From Strongyloides papillosus (taxonomy: Eukaryota; Nematoda; Chromadorea; Rhabditida; Strongyloididae): a stretch of DNA of 64,000 nt. The translations under genes were made by a program, and so were the position numbers. Numbering within the stretch: position 1 is the first letter of the stretch; every line of letters begins with the position of its first letter. Positions 1 through 15,000 of this stretch are shown here, in pieces. Below the pieces are notes generated by a model. That model was not told the DNA's origin. It did no database searches and was given only the letters and a program-made list of their open reading frames with translations. The stretch covers positions 868,001-932,000 of the forward strand of contig SRSI01000028.1 in assembly GCA_005656395.1 (NCBI GenBank), read 5' to 3'.

Positions 1-3000
1 AGAAACCTAAAGATGAAATCAAGAAGGATGCTGTTGATGCTTCAAAGAAGACTCCCGAAGTTAAAGCTAAACCAACAGAGGAGAAACCTAAAGATGAAAT
101 CAAAAAAGACGATTCTAAGAAGGCTCTTGATGTTAAAGCTAAACCAACAGAAGAGAAACCTAAAGATGAAATCAAGAAGGCTCCTGAAGTTAAGGGTAAA
201 CCAACAGAGGAAAAACCTAAAGATGAAATTAAGAAAGATGATTCTAAGAAGGCTCCTGAAGTTAAGGGTAAACCAACAGAGGAAAAACCTAAAGATGAAA
301 TTAAGAAAGATGATTCTAAGAAGGCTCTTGATGTTAAGGGTAAACCAACAGAAGAGAAACCCAAAGATGAAATCAAGAAGGATGATTCTAAGAAGGCTCT
401 TGATGTTAAAGCTAAACCAACTGAGGAGAAACCTAAAGATGAAATCAAGAAGGATGCTGTTGATGCTTCAAAGAAGACTCCTGAAGTTAAAGCTAAACCA
501 ACAGAGGAGAAACCTAAAGATGAAATCAAAAAAGACGATTCTAAAAAGACTCCTGAAGTTAAGGCTAAACCAACAGAAGAGAAACCTAAAGATGAAATCA
601 AGAAGGATGCTGTTGATGCTTCAAAGAAGACTCCTGAAGTTAAAGCTAAACCAACAGAGGAGAAACCTAAAAATGAAATCAAAAAAGACGATTCTAAGAA
701 GACTCCTGAAGTTAAGGCTAAACCAACAGAAGAGAAACCTAAAGACGAAATTAAGAAAGATGATTCTAAGAAGGCTCTTGATGTTAAAGCTAAACCAACA
801 GAAGAGAAACCTAAAGATGAAATCAAGAAGGCTCCTGAAGTTAAGGGTAAACCAACAGAGGAAAAACCTAAAGATGAAATTAAGAAAGATGATTCTAAGA
901 AGGCTCTTGATGTTAAAGCTAAACCAACAGAAGAGAAACCCAAAGATGAAATTAAGAAGGATGATTCTAAGAAGGCTCTTGATGTTAAAGCTAAACCAAC
1001 AGAAGAGAAACCTAAAGATGAAATCAAGAAGGCTCCTGAAGTTAAGGGTAAACCAACAGAGGAAAAACCTAAAGATGAAATTAAGAAAGATGATTCTAAG
1101 AAGGCTCTTGATGTTAAAGCTAAACCAACAGAAGAGAAACCTAAAGATGAAATCAAGAAGGCTCCTGAAGTTAAGGGTAAACCAACAGAGGAAAAACCTA
1201 AAGATGAAATCAAAAAAGACGATTCTAAGAAGGCTCTTGATGTTAAGGCTAAACCAACAGAAGAGAAACCCAAAGATGAAATTAAGAAGGATGATTCTAA
1301 GAAGGCTCTTGATGTTAAAGCTAAACCTACTGAGGAGAAATCTAAAGATGAAATCAAGAAGGATGCTGTTGATGCTTCAAAGAAGACTCCTGAAGTTAAA
1401 GCTAAACCAACAGAGGAGAAACCTAAAGATGAAATCAAAAAAGACGATTCTAAGAAGACTCCTGAAGTTAAGGCTAAACCAACAGAAGAGAAACCTAAAG
1501 ATGAAATTAAGAAGGATGATTCTAAGAAGGCTCTTGATGTTAAAGCTAAACCTACTGAGGAGAAACCTAAAGATGAAATCAAGAAGGATGCTGTTGATGC
1601 TTCAAAGAAGACTCCTGAAGTTAAAGCTAAACCAACAGAGGAGAAACCTAAAGATGAAATCAAAAAGGATGATTCTAAGAAGACTCCTGAAGTTAAGGCT
1701 AAACCAACAGAGGAAAAAGCTAAAGATGAAATCAAGAAGGATGATTCTAAGAAGGCTCCTGAAGTTAAGGCTAAAGCAACTGAAGAGAAACCAAAAGATG
1801 AAATTAAGAAGGCTCCTGAAGTTAAGGCTAAACCAACAGAAGAGAAACCTAAAGATGAAATTAAGAAGGATGATTCTAAGAAGGCTCTTGATGTTAAAGC
1901 TAAACCAACAGAGGAAAAACCTAAAGATGAAATCAAGAAGGATGCTGTTGATGCTTCAAAGAAGACTCCTGAAGTTAAAGCTAAACCAACAGAGGAGAAA
2001 CCTAAAGATGAAATCAAAAAAGACGATTCTAAGAAGGCTCTTGATGTTAAGGCTAAACCAACAGAAGAGAAACCCAAAGATGAAATCAAGAAGGCTCCTG
2101 AAGTTAAGGGTAAACCAACAGAGGAAAAACCTAAAGATGAAATCAAAAAAGACGATTCTAAGAAGGCTCTTGATGTTAAGGCTAAACCAACAGAAGAGAA
2201 ACCCAAAGATGAAATCAAGAAGGCTCCTGAAGTTAAGGGTAAACCAACAGAGGAAAAACCTAAAGATGAAATCAAAAAAGACGATTCTAAGAAGGCTCTT
2301 GATGTTAAGGCTAAACCAACAGAAGAGAAACCCAAAGATGAAATCAAGAAGGCTCCTGAAGTTAAGGGTAAACCAACAGAGGAAAAACCTAAAGATGAAA
2401 TCAAAAAAGACGATTCTAAGAAGGCTCTTGATGTTAAGGCTAAACCAACAGAAGAGAAACCCAAAGATGAAATCAAGAAGGCTCCTGAAGTTAAGGGTAA
2501 ACCAACAGAGGAAAAACCTAAAGATGAAATCAAAAAAGACGATTCTAAGAAGACTCCTGAAGTTAAAGCTAAACCAACAGAGGAGAAACCTAAAGATGAA
2601 ATCAAAAAAGACGATTCTAAGAAGACTCCTGAAGTTAAGGCTAAACCAACAGAAGAGAAACCCAAAGATGAAATCAAGAAGGATGATTCTAAGAAGGCTC
2701 TTGATGTTAAAGCTAAACCAACAGAAGAGAAACCCAAAGATGAAATCAAGAAGGCTCCTGAAGTTAAGGGTAAACCAACAGAGGAAAAACCTAAAGATGA
2801 AATCAAAAAAGACGATTCTAAGAAGACTCCTGAAGTTAAAGCTAAACCAACAGAGGAGAAACCTAAAGATGAAATCAAAAAAGACGATTCTAAGAAGACT
2901 CCTGAAGTTAAGGCTAAACCAACAGAAGAGAAACCCAAAGATGAAATCAAGAAGGATGATTCTAAGAAGGCTCTTGATGTTAAGGCTAAACCAACAGAAG

Positions 3001-6000
3001 AGAAACCCAAAGATGAAATCAAGAAGGCTCCTGAAGTTAAGGGTAAACCAACAGAGGAAAAACCTAAAGATGAAATCAAAAAAGACGATTCTAAGAAGAC
3101 TCCTGAAGTTAAAGCTAAACCAACAGAGGAGAAACCTAAAGATGAAATCAAAAAAGACGATTCTAAGAAGACTCTTGATGTTAAGGCTAAACCAACAGAA
3201 GAGAAACCCAAAGATGAAATCAAGAAGGCTCCTGAAGTTAAGGGTAAACCAACAGAGGAAAAACCTAAAGATGAAATCAAAAAAGACGATTCTAAGAAGG
3301 CTCTTGATGTTAAGGCTAAACCAACAGAAGAGAAACCCAAAGATGAAATCAAGAAGGCTCCTGAAGTTAAGGGTAAACCAACAGAGGAAAAACCTAAAGA
3401 TGAAATCAAAAAAGACGATTCTAAGAAGGCTCTTGATGTTAAGGCTAAACCAACAGAAGAGAAACCCAAAGATGAAATCAAGAAGGCTCCTGAAGTTAAG
3501 GGTAAACCAACAGAGGAAAAACCTAAAGATGAAATCAAGAAGGATGATTCTAAGAAGGCTCTTGATGTTAAGGCTAAACCAACAGAAGAGAAACCCAAAG
3601 ATGAAATCAAGAAGGCTCCTGAAGTTAAGGGTAAACCAACAGAGGAAAAACCTAAAGATGAAATCAAAAAAGACGATTCTAAGAAGACTCCTGAAGTTAA
3701 AGCTAAACCAACAGAGGAGAAACCTAAAGATGAAATCAAAAAAGACGATTCTAAGAAGACTCCTGAAGTTAAGGCTAAACCAACAGAAGAGAAACCCAAA
3801 GATGAAATCAAGAAGGATGATTCTAAGAAGGCTCTTGATGTTAAAGCTAAACCAACAGAAGAGAAACCCAAAGATGAAATCAAGAAGGCTCCTGAAGTTA
3901 AGGGTAAACCAACAGAGGAAAAACCTAAAGATGAAATCAAAAAAGACGATTCTAAGAAGACTCCTGAAGTTAAAGCTAAACCAACAGAGGAGAAACCTAA
4001 AGATGAAATCAAAAAAGACGATTCTAAGAAGACTCCTGAAGTTAAGGCTAAACCAACAGAAGAGAAACCCAAAGATGAAATCAAGAAGGATGATTCTAAG
4101 AAGGCTCTTGATGTTAAGGCTAAACCAACAGAAGAGAAACCCAAAGATGAAATCAAGAAGGCTCCTGAAGTTAAGGGTAAACCAACAGAGGAAAAACCTA
4201 AAGATGAAATCAAAAAAGACGATTCTAAGAAGACTCCTGAAGTTAAAGCTAAACCAACAGAGGAGAAACCTAAAGATGAAATCAAAAAAGACGATTCTAA
4301 GAAGGCTCTTGATGTTAAGGCTAAACCAACAGAAGAGAAACCCAAAGATGAAATCAAGAAGGCTCCTGAAGTTAAGGGTAAACCAACAGAGGAAAAACCT
4401 AAAGATGAAATCAAGAAGGATGATTCTAAGAAGGCTCTTGATGTTAAGGCTAAACCAACAGAAGAGAAACCCAAAGATGAAATCAAGAAGGATGATTCTA
4501 AGAAGGCTCTTGATGTTAAGGCTAAACCAACAGAAGAGAAACCCAAAGATGAAATCAAGAAGGCTCCTGAAGTTAAGGGTAAACCAACAGAGGAAAAACC
4601 TAAAGATGAAATCAAAAAAGACGATTCTAAGAAGACTCCTGAAGTTAAAGCTAAACCAACAGAGGAGAAACCTAAAGATGAAATCAAAAAAGACGATTCT
4701 AAGAAGGCTCTTGATGTTAAGGCTAAACCAACAGAAGAGAAACCCAAAGATGAAATCAAGAAGGCTCCTGAAGTTAAGGGTAAACCAACAGAGGAAAAAC
4801 CTAAAGATGAAATCAAAAAAGACGATTCTAAGAAGGCTCTTGATGTTAAGGCTAAACCAACAGAAGAGAAACCCAAAGATGAAATCAAGAAGGCTCCTGA
4901 AGTTAAGGGTAAACCAACAGAGGAAAAACCTAAAGATGAAATCAAAAAAGACGATTCTAAGAAGGCTCTTGATGTTAAGGCTAAACCAACAGAAGAGAAA
5001 CCCAAAGATGAAATCAAGAAGGCTCCTGAAGTTAAGGGTAAACCAACAGAGGAAAAACCCAAAGATGAAATCAAGAAGGATGATTCTAAGAAGGCTCTTG
5101 ATGTTAAGGCTAAACCAACAGAAGAGAAACCCAAAGATGAAATCAAGAAGGCTCCTGAAGTTAAGGGTAAACCAACAGAGGAAAAACCTAAAGATGAAAT
5201 CAAAAAAGACGATTCTAAGAAGACTCCTGAAGTTAAAGCTAAACCAACAGAGGAGAAACCTAAAGATGAAATCAAAAAAGACGATTCTAAGAAGACTCCT
5301 GAAGTTAAGGCTAAACCAACAGAAGAGAAACCCAAAGATGAAATCAAGAAGGATGATTCTAAGAAGGCTCTTGATGTTAAAGCTAAACCAACAGAAGAGA
5401 AACCCAAAGATGAAATCAAGAAGGCTCCTGAAGTTAAGGGTAAACCAACAGAGGAAAAACCTAAAGATGAAATCAAAAAAGACGATTCTAAGAAGACTCC
5501 TGAAGTTAAAGCTAAACCAACAGAGGAGAAACCTAAAGATGAAATCAAAAAAGACGATTCTAAGAAGACTCCTGAAGTTAAGGCTAAACCAACAGAAGAG
5601 AAACCCAAAGATGAAATCAAGAAGGATGATTCTAAGAAGGCTCTTGATGTTAAGGCTAAACCAACAGAAGAGAAACCCAAAGATGAAATCAAGAAGGCTC
5701 CTGAAGTTAAGGGTAAACCAACAGAGGAAAAACCTAAAGATGAAATCAAAAAAGACGATTCTAAGAAGACTCCTGAAGTTAAAGCTAAACCAACAGAGGA
5801 GAAACCTAAAGATGAAATCAAAAAAGACGATTCTAAGAAGGCTCTTGATGTTAAGGCTAAACCAACAGAAGAGAAACCCAAAGATGAAATCAAGAAGGCT
5901 CCTGAAGTTAAGGGTAAACCAACAGAGGAAAAACCTAAAGATGAAATCAAAAAAGACGATTCTAAGAAGGCTCTTGATGTTAAGGCTAAACCAACAGAAG

Positions 6001-9000
6001 AGAAACCCAAAGATGAAATCAAGAAGGCTCCTGAAGTTAAGGGTAAACCAACAGAGGAAAAACCTAAAGATGAAATCAAAAAAGACGATTCTAAGAAGGC
6101 TCTTGATGTTAAGGCTAAACCAACAGAAGAGAAACCCAAAGATGAAATCAAGAAGGCTCCTGAAGTTAAGGGTAAACCAACAGAGGAAAAACCTAAAGAT
6201 GAAATCAAAAAAGACGATTCTAAGAAGGCTCTTGATGTTAAGGCTAAACCAACAGAAGAGAAACCCAAAGATGAAATCAAGAAGGCTCCTGAAGTTAAGG
6301 GTAAACCAACAGAGGAAAAACCTAAAGATGAAATCAAAAAAGACGATTCTAAGAAGACTCCTGAAGTTAAAGCTAAACCAACAGAGGAGAAACCTAAAGA
6401 TGAAATCAAAAAAGACGATTCTAAGAAGGCTCTTGATGTTAAGGCTAAACCAACAGAAGAGAAACCTAAAGATGAAATTAAGAAGGATGATTCTAAGAAG
6501 GCTCTTGATGTTAAAGCTAAACCTACTGAGGAGAAACCTAAAGATGAAATCAAGAAGGATGCTGTTGATGCTTCAAAGAAGACTCCTGAAGTTAAAGCTG
6601 AACCAACAGAGGAGAAACCTAAAGATGAAATCAAAAAGGATGATTCTAAGAAGACTCCTGAAGTTAAGGCTAAACCAACAGAGGAAAAAGCTAAAGATGA
6701 AATCAAGAAGGATGATTCTAAGAAGGCTCCTGAAGTTAAGGCTAAAGCAACTGAAGAGAAACCTAAAGATGAAATTAAGAAGGCTCCTGAAGTTAAGGCT
6801 AAACCAACTGAAGAGAAACCTAAAGATGAAATCAAGAAGGATGCTGTTGATGCTTTAAAGAAGGCTCTTGATGTTAAGACTAAACCAACAGAGGAGAAAC
6901 CTAAAGATGAAATCAAAAAAGATGATTCTAAGAAGACTCCTGAAGTTAAGGCTAAACCAACAGAAGAGAAACCTAAAGATGAAATCAAGAAGGATGATTC
7001 TAAGAAGGCTCTTGATGTTAAAGCTAAACCAACTGAAGAGAAACCTAAAGATGAAATCAAGAAGGATGCTGTTGATGCTTCAAAGAAGACTCCTGAAGTT
7101 AAAGCTAAACCAACAGAGGAGAAACCTAAAGATGAAATCAAAAAGGATGATTCTAAGAAGGCTCCTGAAGTTAAGGCTAAAGCAACTGAAGAGAAACCTA
7201 AAGATGAAATCAAGAAGGATGCTGTTGATGCTTCAAAGAAGACTCCTGAAGTTAAAGCTAAACCAACAGAGGAGAAACCTAAAGATGAAATCAAAAAGGA
7301 TGATTCTAAGAAGGCTCCTGAAGTTAAGGCTAAACCAACAGAAGAGAAACCTAAAGATGAAATTAAGAAGGCTCCTGAAGTTAAAGCTAAACCAACAGAG
7401 GAGAAACCTAAAGATGAAATCAAAAAGGATGATTCTAAGAAGACTCCTGAAGTTAAGGCTAAACCAACAGAGGAAAAACCTAAAGATGAAATCAAGAAGG
7501 ATGATTCTAAGAAGGCTCCTGAAGTTAAGGCTAAAGCAACTGAAGAGAAACCTAAAGATGAAATTAAGAAGGCTCCTGAAGTTAAGGCTAAACCAACTGA
7601 AGAGAAACCTAAAGATGAAATCAAGAAGGATGATTCTAAGAAGGCTCTTGATGTTAAAGCTAAACCAACAGAGGAGAAACCTAAAGATGAAATCAAAAAA
7701 GACGATTCTAAGAAGGCTCTTGATGTTAAGGCTAAACCAACAGAAGAGAAACCTAAAGATGAAATCAAGAAGGATGATTCTAAGAAGGCTCTTGATGTTA
7801 AAGCTAAACCAACTGAAGAGAAACCTAAAGATGAAATCAAGAAGGATGATTCTAAGAAGGCTCTTGATGTTAAAGCTAAACCAACTGAAGAGAAACCCAA
7901 AGATGAAATCAAAAAGGATGATTCTAAGAAAACTCCTGAAGTTAAGGCTAAACCAACAGAGGAAAAAGCTAAAGATGAAATCAAGAAGGATGATTCTAAG
8001 AAGGCTCCTGAAGTTAAGGGTAAACCAACAGAAGAGAAAACTAAAGATGAAATTAAGAAGGCTCCTGAAGTTAAAGCTAAACCAACAGAAGAGAAACCTA
8101 AAGATGAAATTAAGAAGGCTCCTGAAGTTAAAGCTAAACCAACAGAGGAGAAACCTAAAGATGAAATCAAAAAAGATGATTCTAAGAAGGCTCTTGATGT
8201 TAAGGCTAAACCAACAGAAGAGAAACCTAAAGATGAAATCAAGAAGGATGCTGTTGATGCTTCAAAGAAGACTCCTGAAGTTAAAGCTAAACCAACAGAG
8301 GAGAAACCTAAAGATGAAATCAAAAAAGACGATTCTAAGAAGGCTCTTGATGTTAAGGTTAAACCAACAGAAGAGAAACCTAAAGATGAAATCAAGAAGG
8401 ATGATTCTAAGAAGGCTCTTGATGTTAAAGCTAAACCAACTGAAGAGAAACCCAAAGATGAAATTAAGAAAGATGATTCTAAGAAGGCTCTTGATGTTAA
8501 AGCTAAACCAACTGAAGAGAAACCTAAAGATGAAATCAAGAAGGATGCTGTTGATGCTTCAAAGAAGGCTCCTGAAGTTAAAGCTAAACCAACAGAGGAG
8601 AAACCTAAAGATGAAATCAAAAAAGACGATTCTAAGAAGGCTCTTGATGTTAAAGCTAAACCAACAGAAGAGAAACCTAAAGATGAAATCAAGAAGGATG
8701 ATTCTAAGAAGGCTCTTGATGTTAAAGCTAAACCAACTGAAGAGAAACCTAAAGATGAAATCAAGAAGGATGCTGTTGATGCTTCAAAGAAGACTCCTGA
8801 AGTTAAAGCTAAACCAACAGAGGAGAAACCTAAAGATGAAATCAAAAAAGATGATTCTAAGAAGGCTCTTGATGTTAAGGCTAAACCAACAGAAGAGAAA
8901 CCTAAAGATGAAATCAAGAAGGATGCTGTTGATGCTTCAAAGAAGACTCCTGAAGTTAAAGCTAAACCAACAGAGGAGAAACCTAAAGATGAAATCAAAA

Positions 9001-12000
9001 AAGATGATTCTAAGAAGGCTCCTGAAGTTAAGGCTAAACCAACAGAGGAAAAACCTAAAGATGAAATCAAGAAAGATGATTCTAAGAAGGCTCCTGAAGT
9101 TAAGGCTAAAGCAACTGAAGAGAAACCTAAAGATGAAATCAAGAAGGATGCTGTTGATGCTTCAAAGAAGACTCCTGAAGTTAAAGCTAAACCAACAGAG
9201 GAGAAACCTAAAGATGAAATCAAAAAGGATGATTCTAAGAAGGCTCCTGAAGTTAAGGCTAAACCAACTGAAGAGAAACCTAAAGATGAAATCAAGAAGG
9301 ATGCTGTTGATGCTTCAAAGAAGGCTCCTGAAGTTAAAGCTAAACCAACAGAGGAGAAACCTAAAGATGAAATCAAAAAGGATGATTCTAAGAAGGCTCC
9401 TGAAGTTAAAGCTAAACCAACAGAGGAAAAACCTAAAGATGAAATCAAGAAAGATGATTCTAAGAAGGCTCCTGAAGTTAAGGGTAAACCAACAGAAGAG
9501 AAAACTAAAGATGAAATTAAGAAGGCTCCTGAAGTTAAAGCTAAACCAACAGAAGAGAAACCTAAAGATGAAATTAAGAAGGCTCCTGAAGTTAAAGCTA
9601 AACCAACAGAGGAGAAACCTAAAGATGAAATCAAAAAAGATGATTCTAAGAAGGCTCTTGATGTTAAGGCTAAACCAACAGAAGAGAAACCTAAAGATGA
9701 AATCAAGAAGGATGCTGTTGATGCTTCAAAGAAGACTCCTGAAGTTAAAGCTAAACCAACAGAGGAGAAACCTAAAGATGAAATCAAAAAAGACGATTCT
9801 AAGAAGGCTCTTGATGTTAAGGCTAAACCAACAGAAGAGAAACCTAAAGATGAAATCAAGAAGGATGATTCTAAGAAGGCTCTTGATGTTAAAGCTAAAC
9901 CAACTGAAGAGAAACCCAAAGATGAAATTAAGAAAGATGATTCTAAGAAGGCTCTTGATGTTAAAGCTAAACCAACTGAAGAGAAACCTAAAGATGAAAT
10001 CAAGAAGGATGCTGTTGATGCTTCAAAGAAGGCTCCTGAAGTTAAAGCTAAACCAACAGAGGAGAAACCTAAAGATGAAATCAAAAAAGATGATTCTAAG
10101 AAGGCTCTTGATGTTAAGGCTAAACCAACAGAGGAGAAACCTAAAGATGAAATCAAAAAGGATGATTCTAAGAAGGCTCCTGAAGTTAAGGCTAAAGCAA
10201 CTGAAGAGAAACCTAAAGATGAAATCAAGAAGGATGCTGTTGATGCTTCAAAGAAGACTCCTGAAGTTAAAGCTAAACCAACAGAGGAGAAACCTAAAGA
10301 TGAAATCAAAAAGGATGATTCTAAGAAGGCTCCTGAAGTTAAGGCTAAACCAACAGAGGAAAAACCTAAAGATGAAATCAAGAAAGATGATTCTAAGAAG
10401 GCTCCTGAAGTTAAGGCTAAAGCAACTGAAGAGAAACCTAAAGATGAAATCAAGAAGGATGCTGTTGATGCTTCAAAGAAGACTCCTGAAGTTAAAGCTA
10501 AACCAACAGAGGAGAAACCTAAAGATGAAATCAAAAAGGATGATTCTAAGAAGGCTCCTGAAGTTAAGGCTAAAGCAACTGAAGAGAAACCTAAAGATGA
10601 AATCAAGAAGGATGCTGTTGATGCTTCAAAGAAGACTCCTGAAGTTAAAGCTAAACCAACAGAGGAGAAACCTAAAGATGAAATCAAAAAGGATGATTCT
10701 AAGAAGGCTCCTGAAGTTAAGGCTAAACCAACAGAGGAGAAACCTAAAGATGAAATCAAAAAGGATGATTCTAAGAAGGCTCCTGAAGTTAAGGCTAAAC
10801 CAACAGAGGAAAAACCTAAAGATGAAATTAAGAAAGATGATTCTAAGAAGGCTCTTGATGTTAAAGCTAAACCAACTGAAGAGAAACCTAAAGATGAAAT
10901 CAAGAAGGATGCTGTTGATGCTTCAAAGAAGGCTCCTGAAGTTAAAGCTAAACCAACAGATGAGAAACCTAAAGATGAAATCAAAAAAGATGATTCTAAG
11001 AAGGCTCTTGATGTTAAGGCTAAACCAACAGAAGAGAAACCTAAAGATGAAATCAAGAAGGATGATTGTAAGAAGGCTCTTGATGTTAAAGCTAAACCAA
11101 CTGAAGAGAAACCTAAAGATGAAATCAAGAAGGATGCTGTTGATGCTTCAAAGAAGACTCCTGAAGTTAAAGCTAAACCAACAGAGGAGAAACCTAAAGA
11201 TGAAATCAAAAAAGATGATTCTAAGAAGGCTCTTGATGTTAAGGCTAAACCAACAGAAGAGAAACCTAAAGATGAAATCAAGAAGGATGATTCTAAGAAG
11301 GCTCTTGATGTTAAAGCTAAACCAACTGAAGAGAAACCTAAAGATGAAATCAAGAAGGATGCTGTTGATGCTTCAAAGAAGGCTCCTGAAGTTAAAGCTA
11401 AACCAACAGAGGAGAAACCTAAAGATGAAATCAAAAAAGATGATTCTAAGAAGGCTCTTGATGTTAAGGCTAAACCAACAGAAGAGAAACCTAAAGATGA
11501 AATCAAGAAGGATGATTGTAAGAAGGCTCTTGATGTTAAAGCTAAACCAACTGAAGAGAAACCTAAAGATGAAATCAAGAAGGATGCTGTTGATGCTTCA
11601 AAGAAGACTCCTGAAGTTAAAGCTAAACCAACAGAGGAGAAACCTAAAGATGAAATCAAAAAAGATGATTCTAAGAAGGCTCTTGATGTTAAGGCTAAAC
11701 CAACAGAAGAGAAACCTAAAGATGAAATCAAGAAGGATGATTGTAAGAAGGCTCTTGATGTTAAAGCTAAACCAACTGAAGAGAAACCTAAAGATGAAAT
11801 CAAGAAGGATGCTGTTGATGCTTCAAAGAAGACTCCTGAAGTTAAAGCTAAACCAACAGAGGAGAAACCTAAAGATGAAATCAAAAAGGATGATTCTAAG
11901 AAGGCTCCTGAAGTTAAGGCTAAAGCAACTGAAGAGAAACCTAAAGATGAAATCAAAAAAGACGATTCTAAGAAGGCTCTTGATGTTAAAGCTAAACCAA

Positions 12001-15000
12001 CTGAAGAGAAACCTAAAGATGAAATCAAGAAGGATGATTCTAAGAAGGCTCTTGATGTTAAAGCTAAACCAACTGAGGAGAAACCTAAAGATGAAATCAA
12101 AAAGGATGATTCTAAAAAGGCTCTTGATATTAAAGCTAAACCAACAGAAGAGAAACCTAAAGATGAAATCAAGAAGGATGATTCTAAGAAGGCTCTTGAT
12201 GTTAAAGCTAAACCAACTGAAGAGAAACCCAAAGATGAAATTAAGAAAGATGATTCTAAGAAGGCTCTTGATGTTAAAGCTAAACCAACTGAAGAGAAAC
12301 CTAAAGATGAAATCAAGAAGGATGATTCTAAGAAGGCTCTTGATGTTAAAGCTAAACCAACTGAGGAGAAACCTAAAGATGAAATCAAGAAGGATGCTGT
12401 TGATGCTTCAAAGAAGGCTCCTGAAGTTAAAGCTAAACCAACAGAGGAGAAACCTAAAGATGAAATCAAAAAGGATGATTCTAAAAAGGCTCTTGATATT
12501 AAAGCTAAACCAACAGAAGAGAAACCTAAAGATGAAATCAAGAAGGATGATTCTAAGAAGGCTCTTGATGTTAAAGCTAAACCAACTGAAGAGAAACCCA
12601 AAGATGAAATTAAGAAAGATGATTCTAAGAAGGCTCTTGATGTTAAAGCTAAACCAACTGAAGAGAAACCTAAAGATGAAATCAAGAAGGATGATTCTAA
12701 GAAGGCTCTTGATGTTAAAGCTAAACCAACTGAGGAGAAACCTAAAGATGAAATCAAGAAGGATGCTGTTGATGCTTCAAAGAAGGCTCCTGAAGTTAAA
12801 GCTAAACCAACAGAGGAGAAACCTAAAGATGAAATCAAAAAGGATGATTCTAAAAAGGCTCTTGATATTAAAGCTAAACCAACAGAAGAGAAACCTAAAG
12901 ATGAAATCAAGAAGGATGATTCTAAGAAGGCTCTTGATGTTAAAGCTAAACCAACTGAAGAGAAACCCAAAGATGAAATTAAGAAAGATGATTCTAAGAA
13001 GGCTCTTGATGTTAAAGCTAAACCAACAGAGGAGAAACCTAAAGATGAAATCAAAAAAGACGATTCTAAGAAGGCTCTTGATGTTAAGGCTAAACCAACA
13101 GAAGAGAAACCTAAAGATGAAATCAAAAAAGACGATTCTAAGAAGGCTCCTGAAGTTAAGGCTAAACCAACAGAGGAAAAACCTAAAGATGAAATTAAGA
13201 AGGCTCCTGAAGTTAAGGCTAAAAAAACAGAAGAGAAACCTAAAGATGAAATCAAAAAGGATGATTCTAAGAAGGCTCCTGAAGTTAAGGCTAAACCAAC
13301 AGAGGAGAAACCTAAAGATGAAATCAAAAAGGATGATTCTAAGAAGGCTCCTGAAGTTAAAGCTAAACCAACAGAGGAAAAACCTAAAGATGAAATCAAG
13401 AAGGATGATTCTAAGAAGGCTCCTGAAGTTAAGGGTAAACCAACAGAAGAGAAAACTAAAGATGAAATTAAGAAGGCTCCTGAAGTTAAAGCTAAACCAA
13501 CAGAAGAGAAACCTAAAGATGAAATTAAGAAGGCTCCTGAAGTTAAAGCTAAACCAACAGAGGAGAAACCTAAAGATGAAATCAAAAAGGATGATTCTAA
13601 AAAGGCTCTTGATATTAAAGCTAAACCAACAGAAGAGAAACCTAAAGATGAAGTCAAAAAAGATGCTGTTGATGCTTCAAAGAAAGCTCCTGAAGTTAAG
13701 GCTAAACCAACAGAGGAAAAACCTAAAGATGAAATCAAGAAGGATGATTCTAAGAAGGCTCCTGAAGTTAAGGCTAAAGCAACTAAAGAGAAACCTAAAG
13801 ATGAAATCAAAAAGGATGATTCTAAGAAGGCTCCTGAAGTTAAAGCTAAACCAACAGAGGAAAAACCTAAAGATGAAATCAAGAAGGATGATTCTAAGAA
13901 GACTCCTGAAGTTAAGGCTAAACCAACAGAGGAAAAACCTAAAGATGAAATTAAGAAGGCTCCTGAAGTTAAGGGTAAACCAACTGAAGAGAAACCTAAA
14001 GATGAAATTAAGAAGGATGATTCTAAGAAGGTTCCTGAAGTTAAAGCTAAACCAACAGAGGAAAAACCTAAAGATGAAATCAAAAAGGATGATTCTAAGA
14101 AAGCTCCTGAAGTTAAAGCTAAACCAACAGAGGAAAAACCTAAAGATGAAATCAAGAAGGATGATTCTAAGAAGGCTCCTGAAGTTAAGGGTAAACCAAC
14201 AGAAGAGAAAACTAAAGATGAAATTAAGAAGGCTCCTGAAGTTAAAGCTAAACCAACAGAAGAGAAACCTAAAGATGAAATTAAGAAGGCTCCTGAAGTT
14301 AAAGCTAAACCAACAGAGGAGAAACCTAAAGATGAAATCAAAAAAGATGATTCTAAGAAGGCTCTTGATGTTAAGGCTAAACCAACAGAAGAGAAACCTA
14401 AAGATGAAATCAAGAAGGATGCTGTTGATGCTTCAAAGAAGACTCCTGAAGTTAAAGCTGAACCAACAGAGGAGAAACCTAAAGATGAAATCAAAAAAGA
14501 CGATTCTAAGAAGGCTCTTGATGTTAAGGCTAAAGCAACTGAAGAGAAACCTAAAGATGAAATCAAGAAGGATGATTCTAAGAAGGCTCCTGAAGTTAAG
14601 GCTAAAGCAACTGAAGAGAAACCTAAAGATGAAATCAAGAAGGATGATTCTAAGAAGGCTCCTGAAGTTAAGGCTAAAGCAACTGAAGAGAAACCTAAAG
14701 ATGAAATCAAGAAGGATGATTCTAAGAAGGCTCCTGAAGTTAAGGCTAAAGCAACTGAAGAGAAACCTAAAGATGAAATTAAGAAGGCTCCTGAAGTTAA
14801 AGCTAAACCAACAGAGGAGAAACCTAAAGATGAAATCAAAAAGGATGATTCTAAGAAGGCTCCTGAAGTTAAAGCTAAACCAACAGAGGAAAAACCTAAA
14901 GATGAAATCAAGAAGGATGATTCTAAGAAGGCTCCTGAAGTTAAGGGTAAACCAACAGAAGAGAAAACTAAAGATGAAATTAAGAAGGCTCCTGAAGTTA

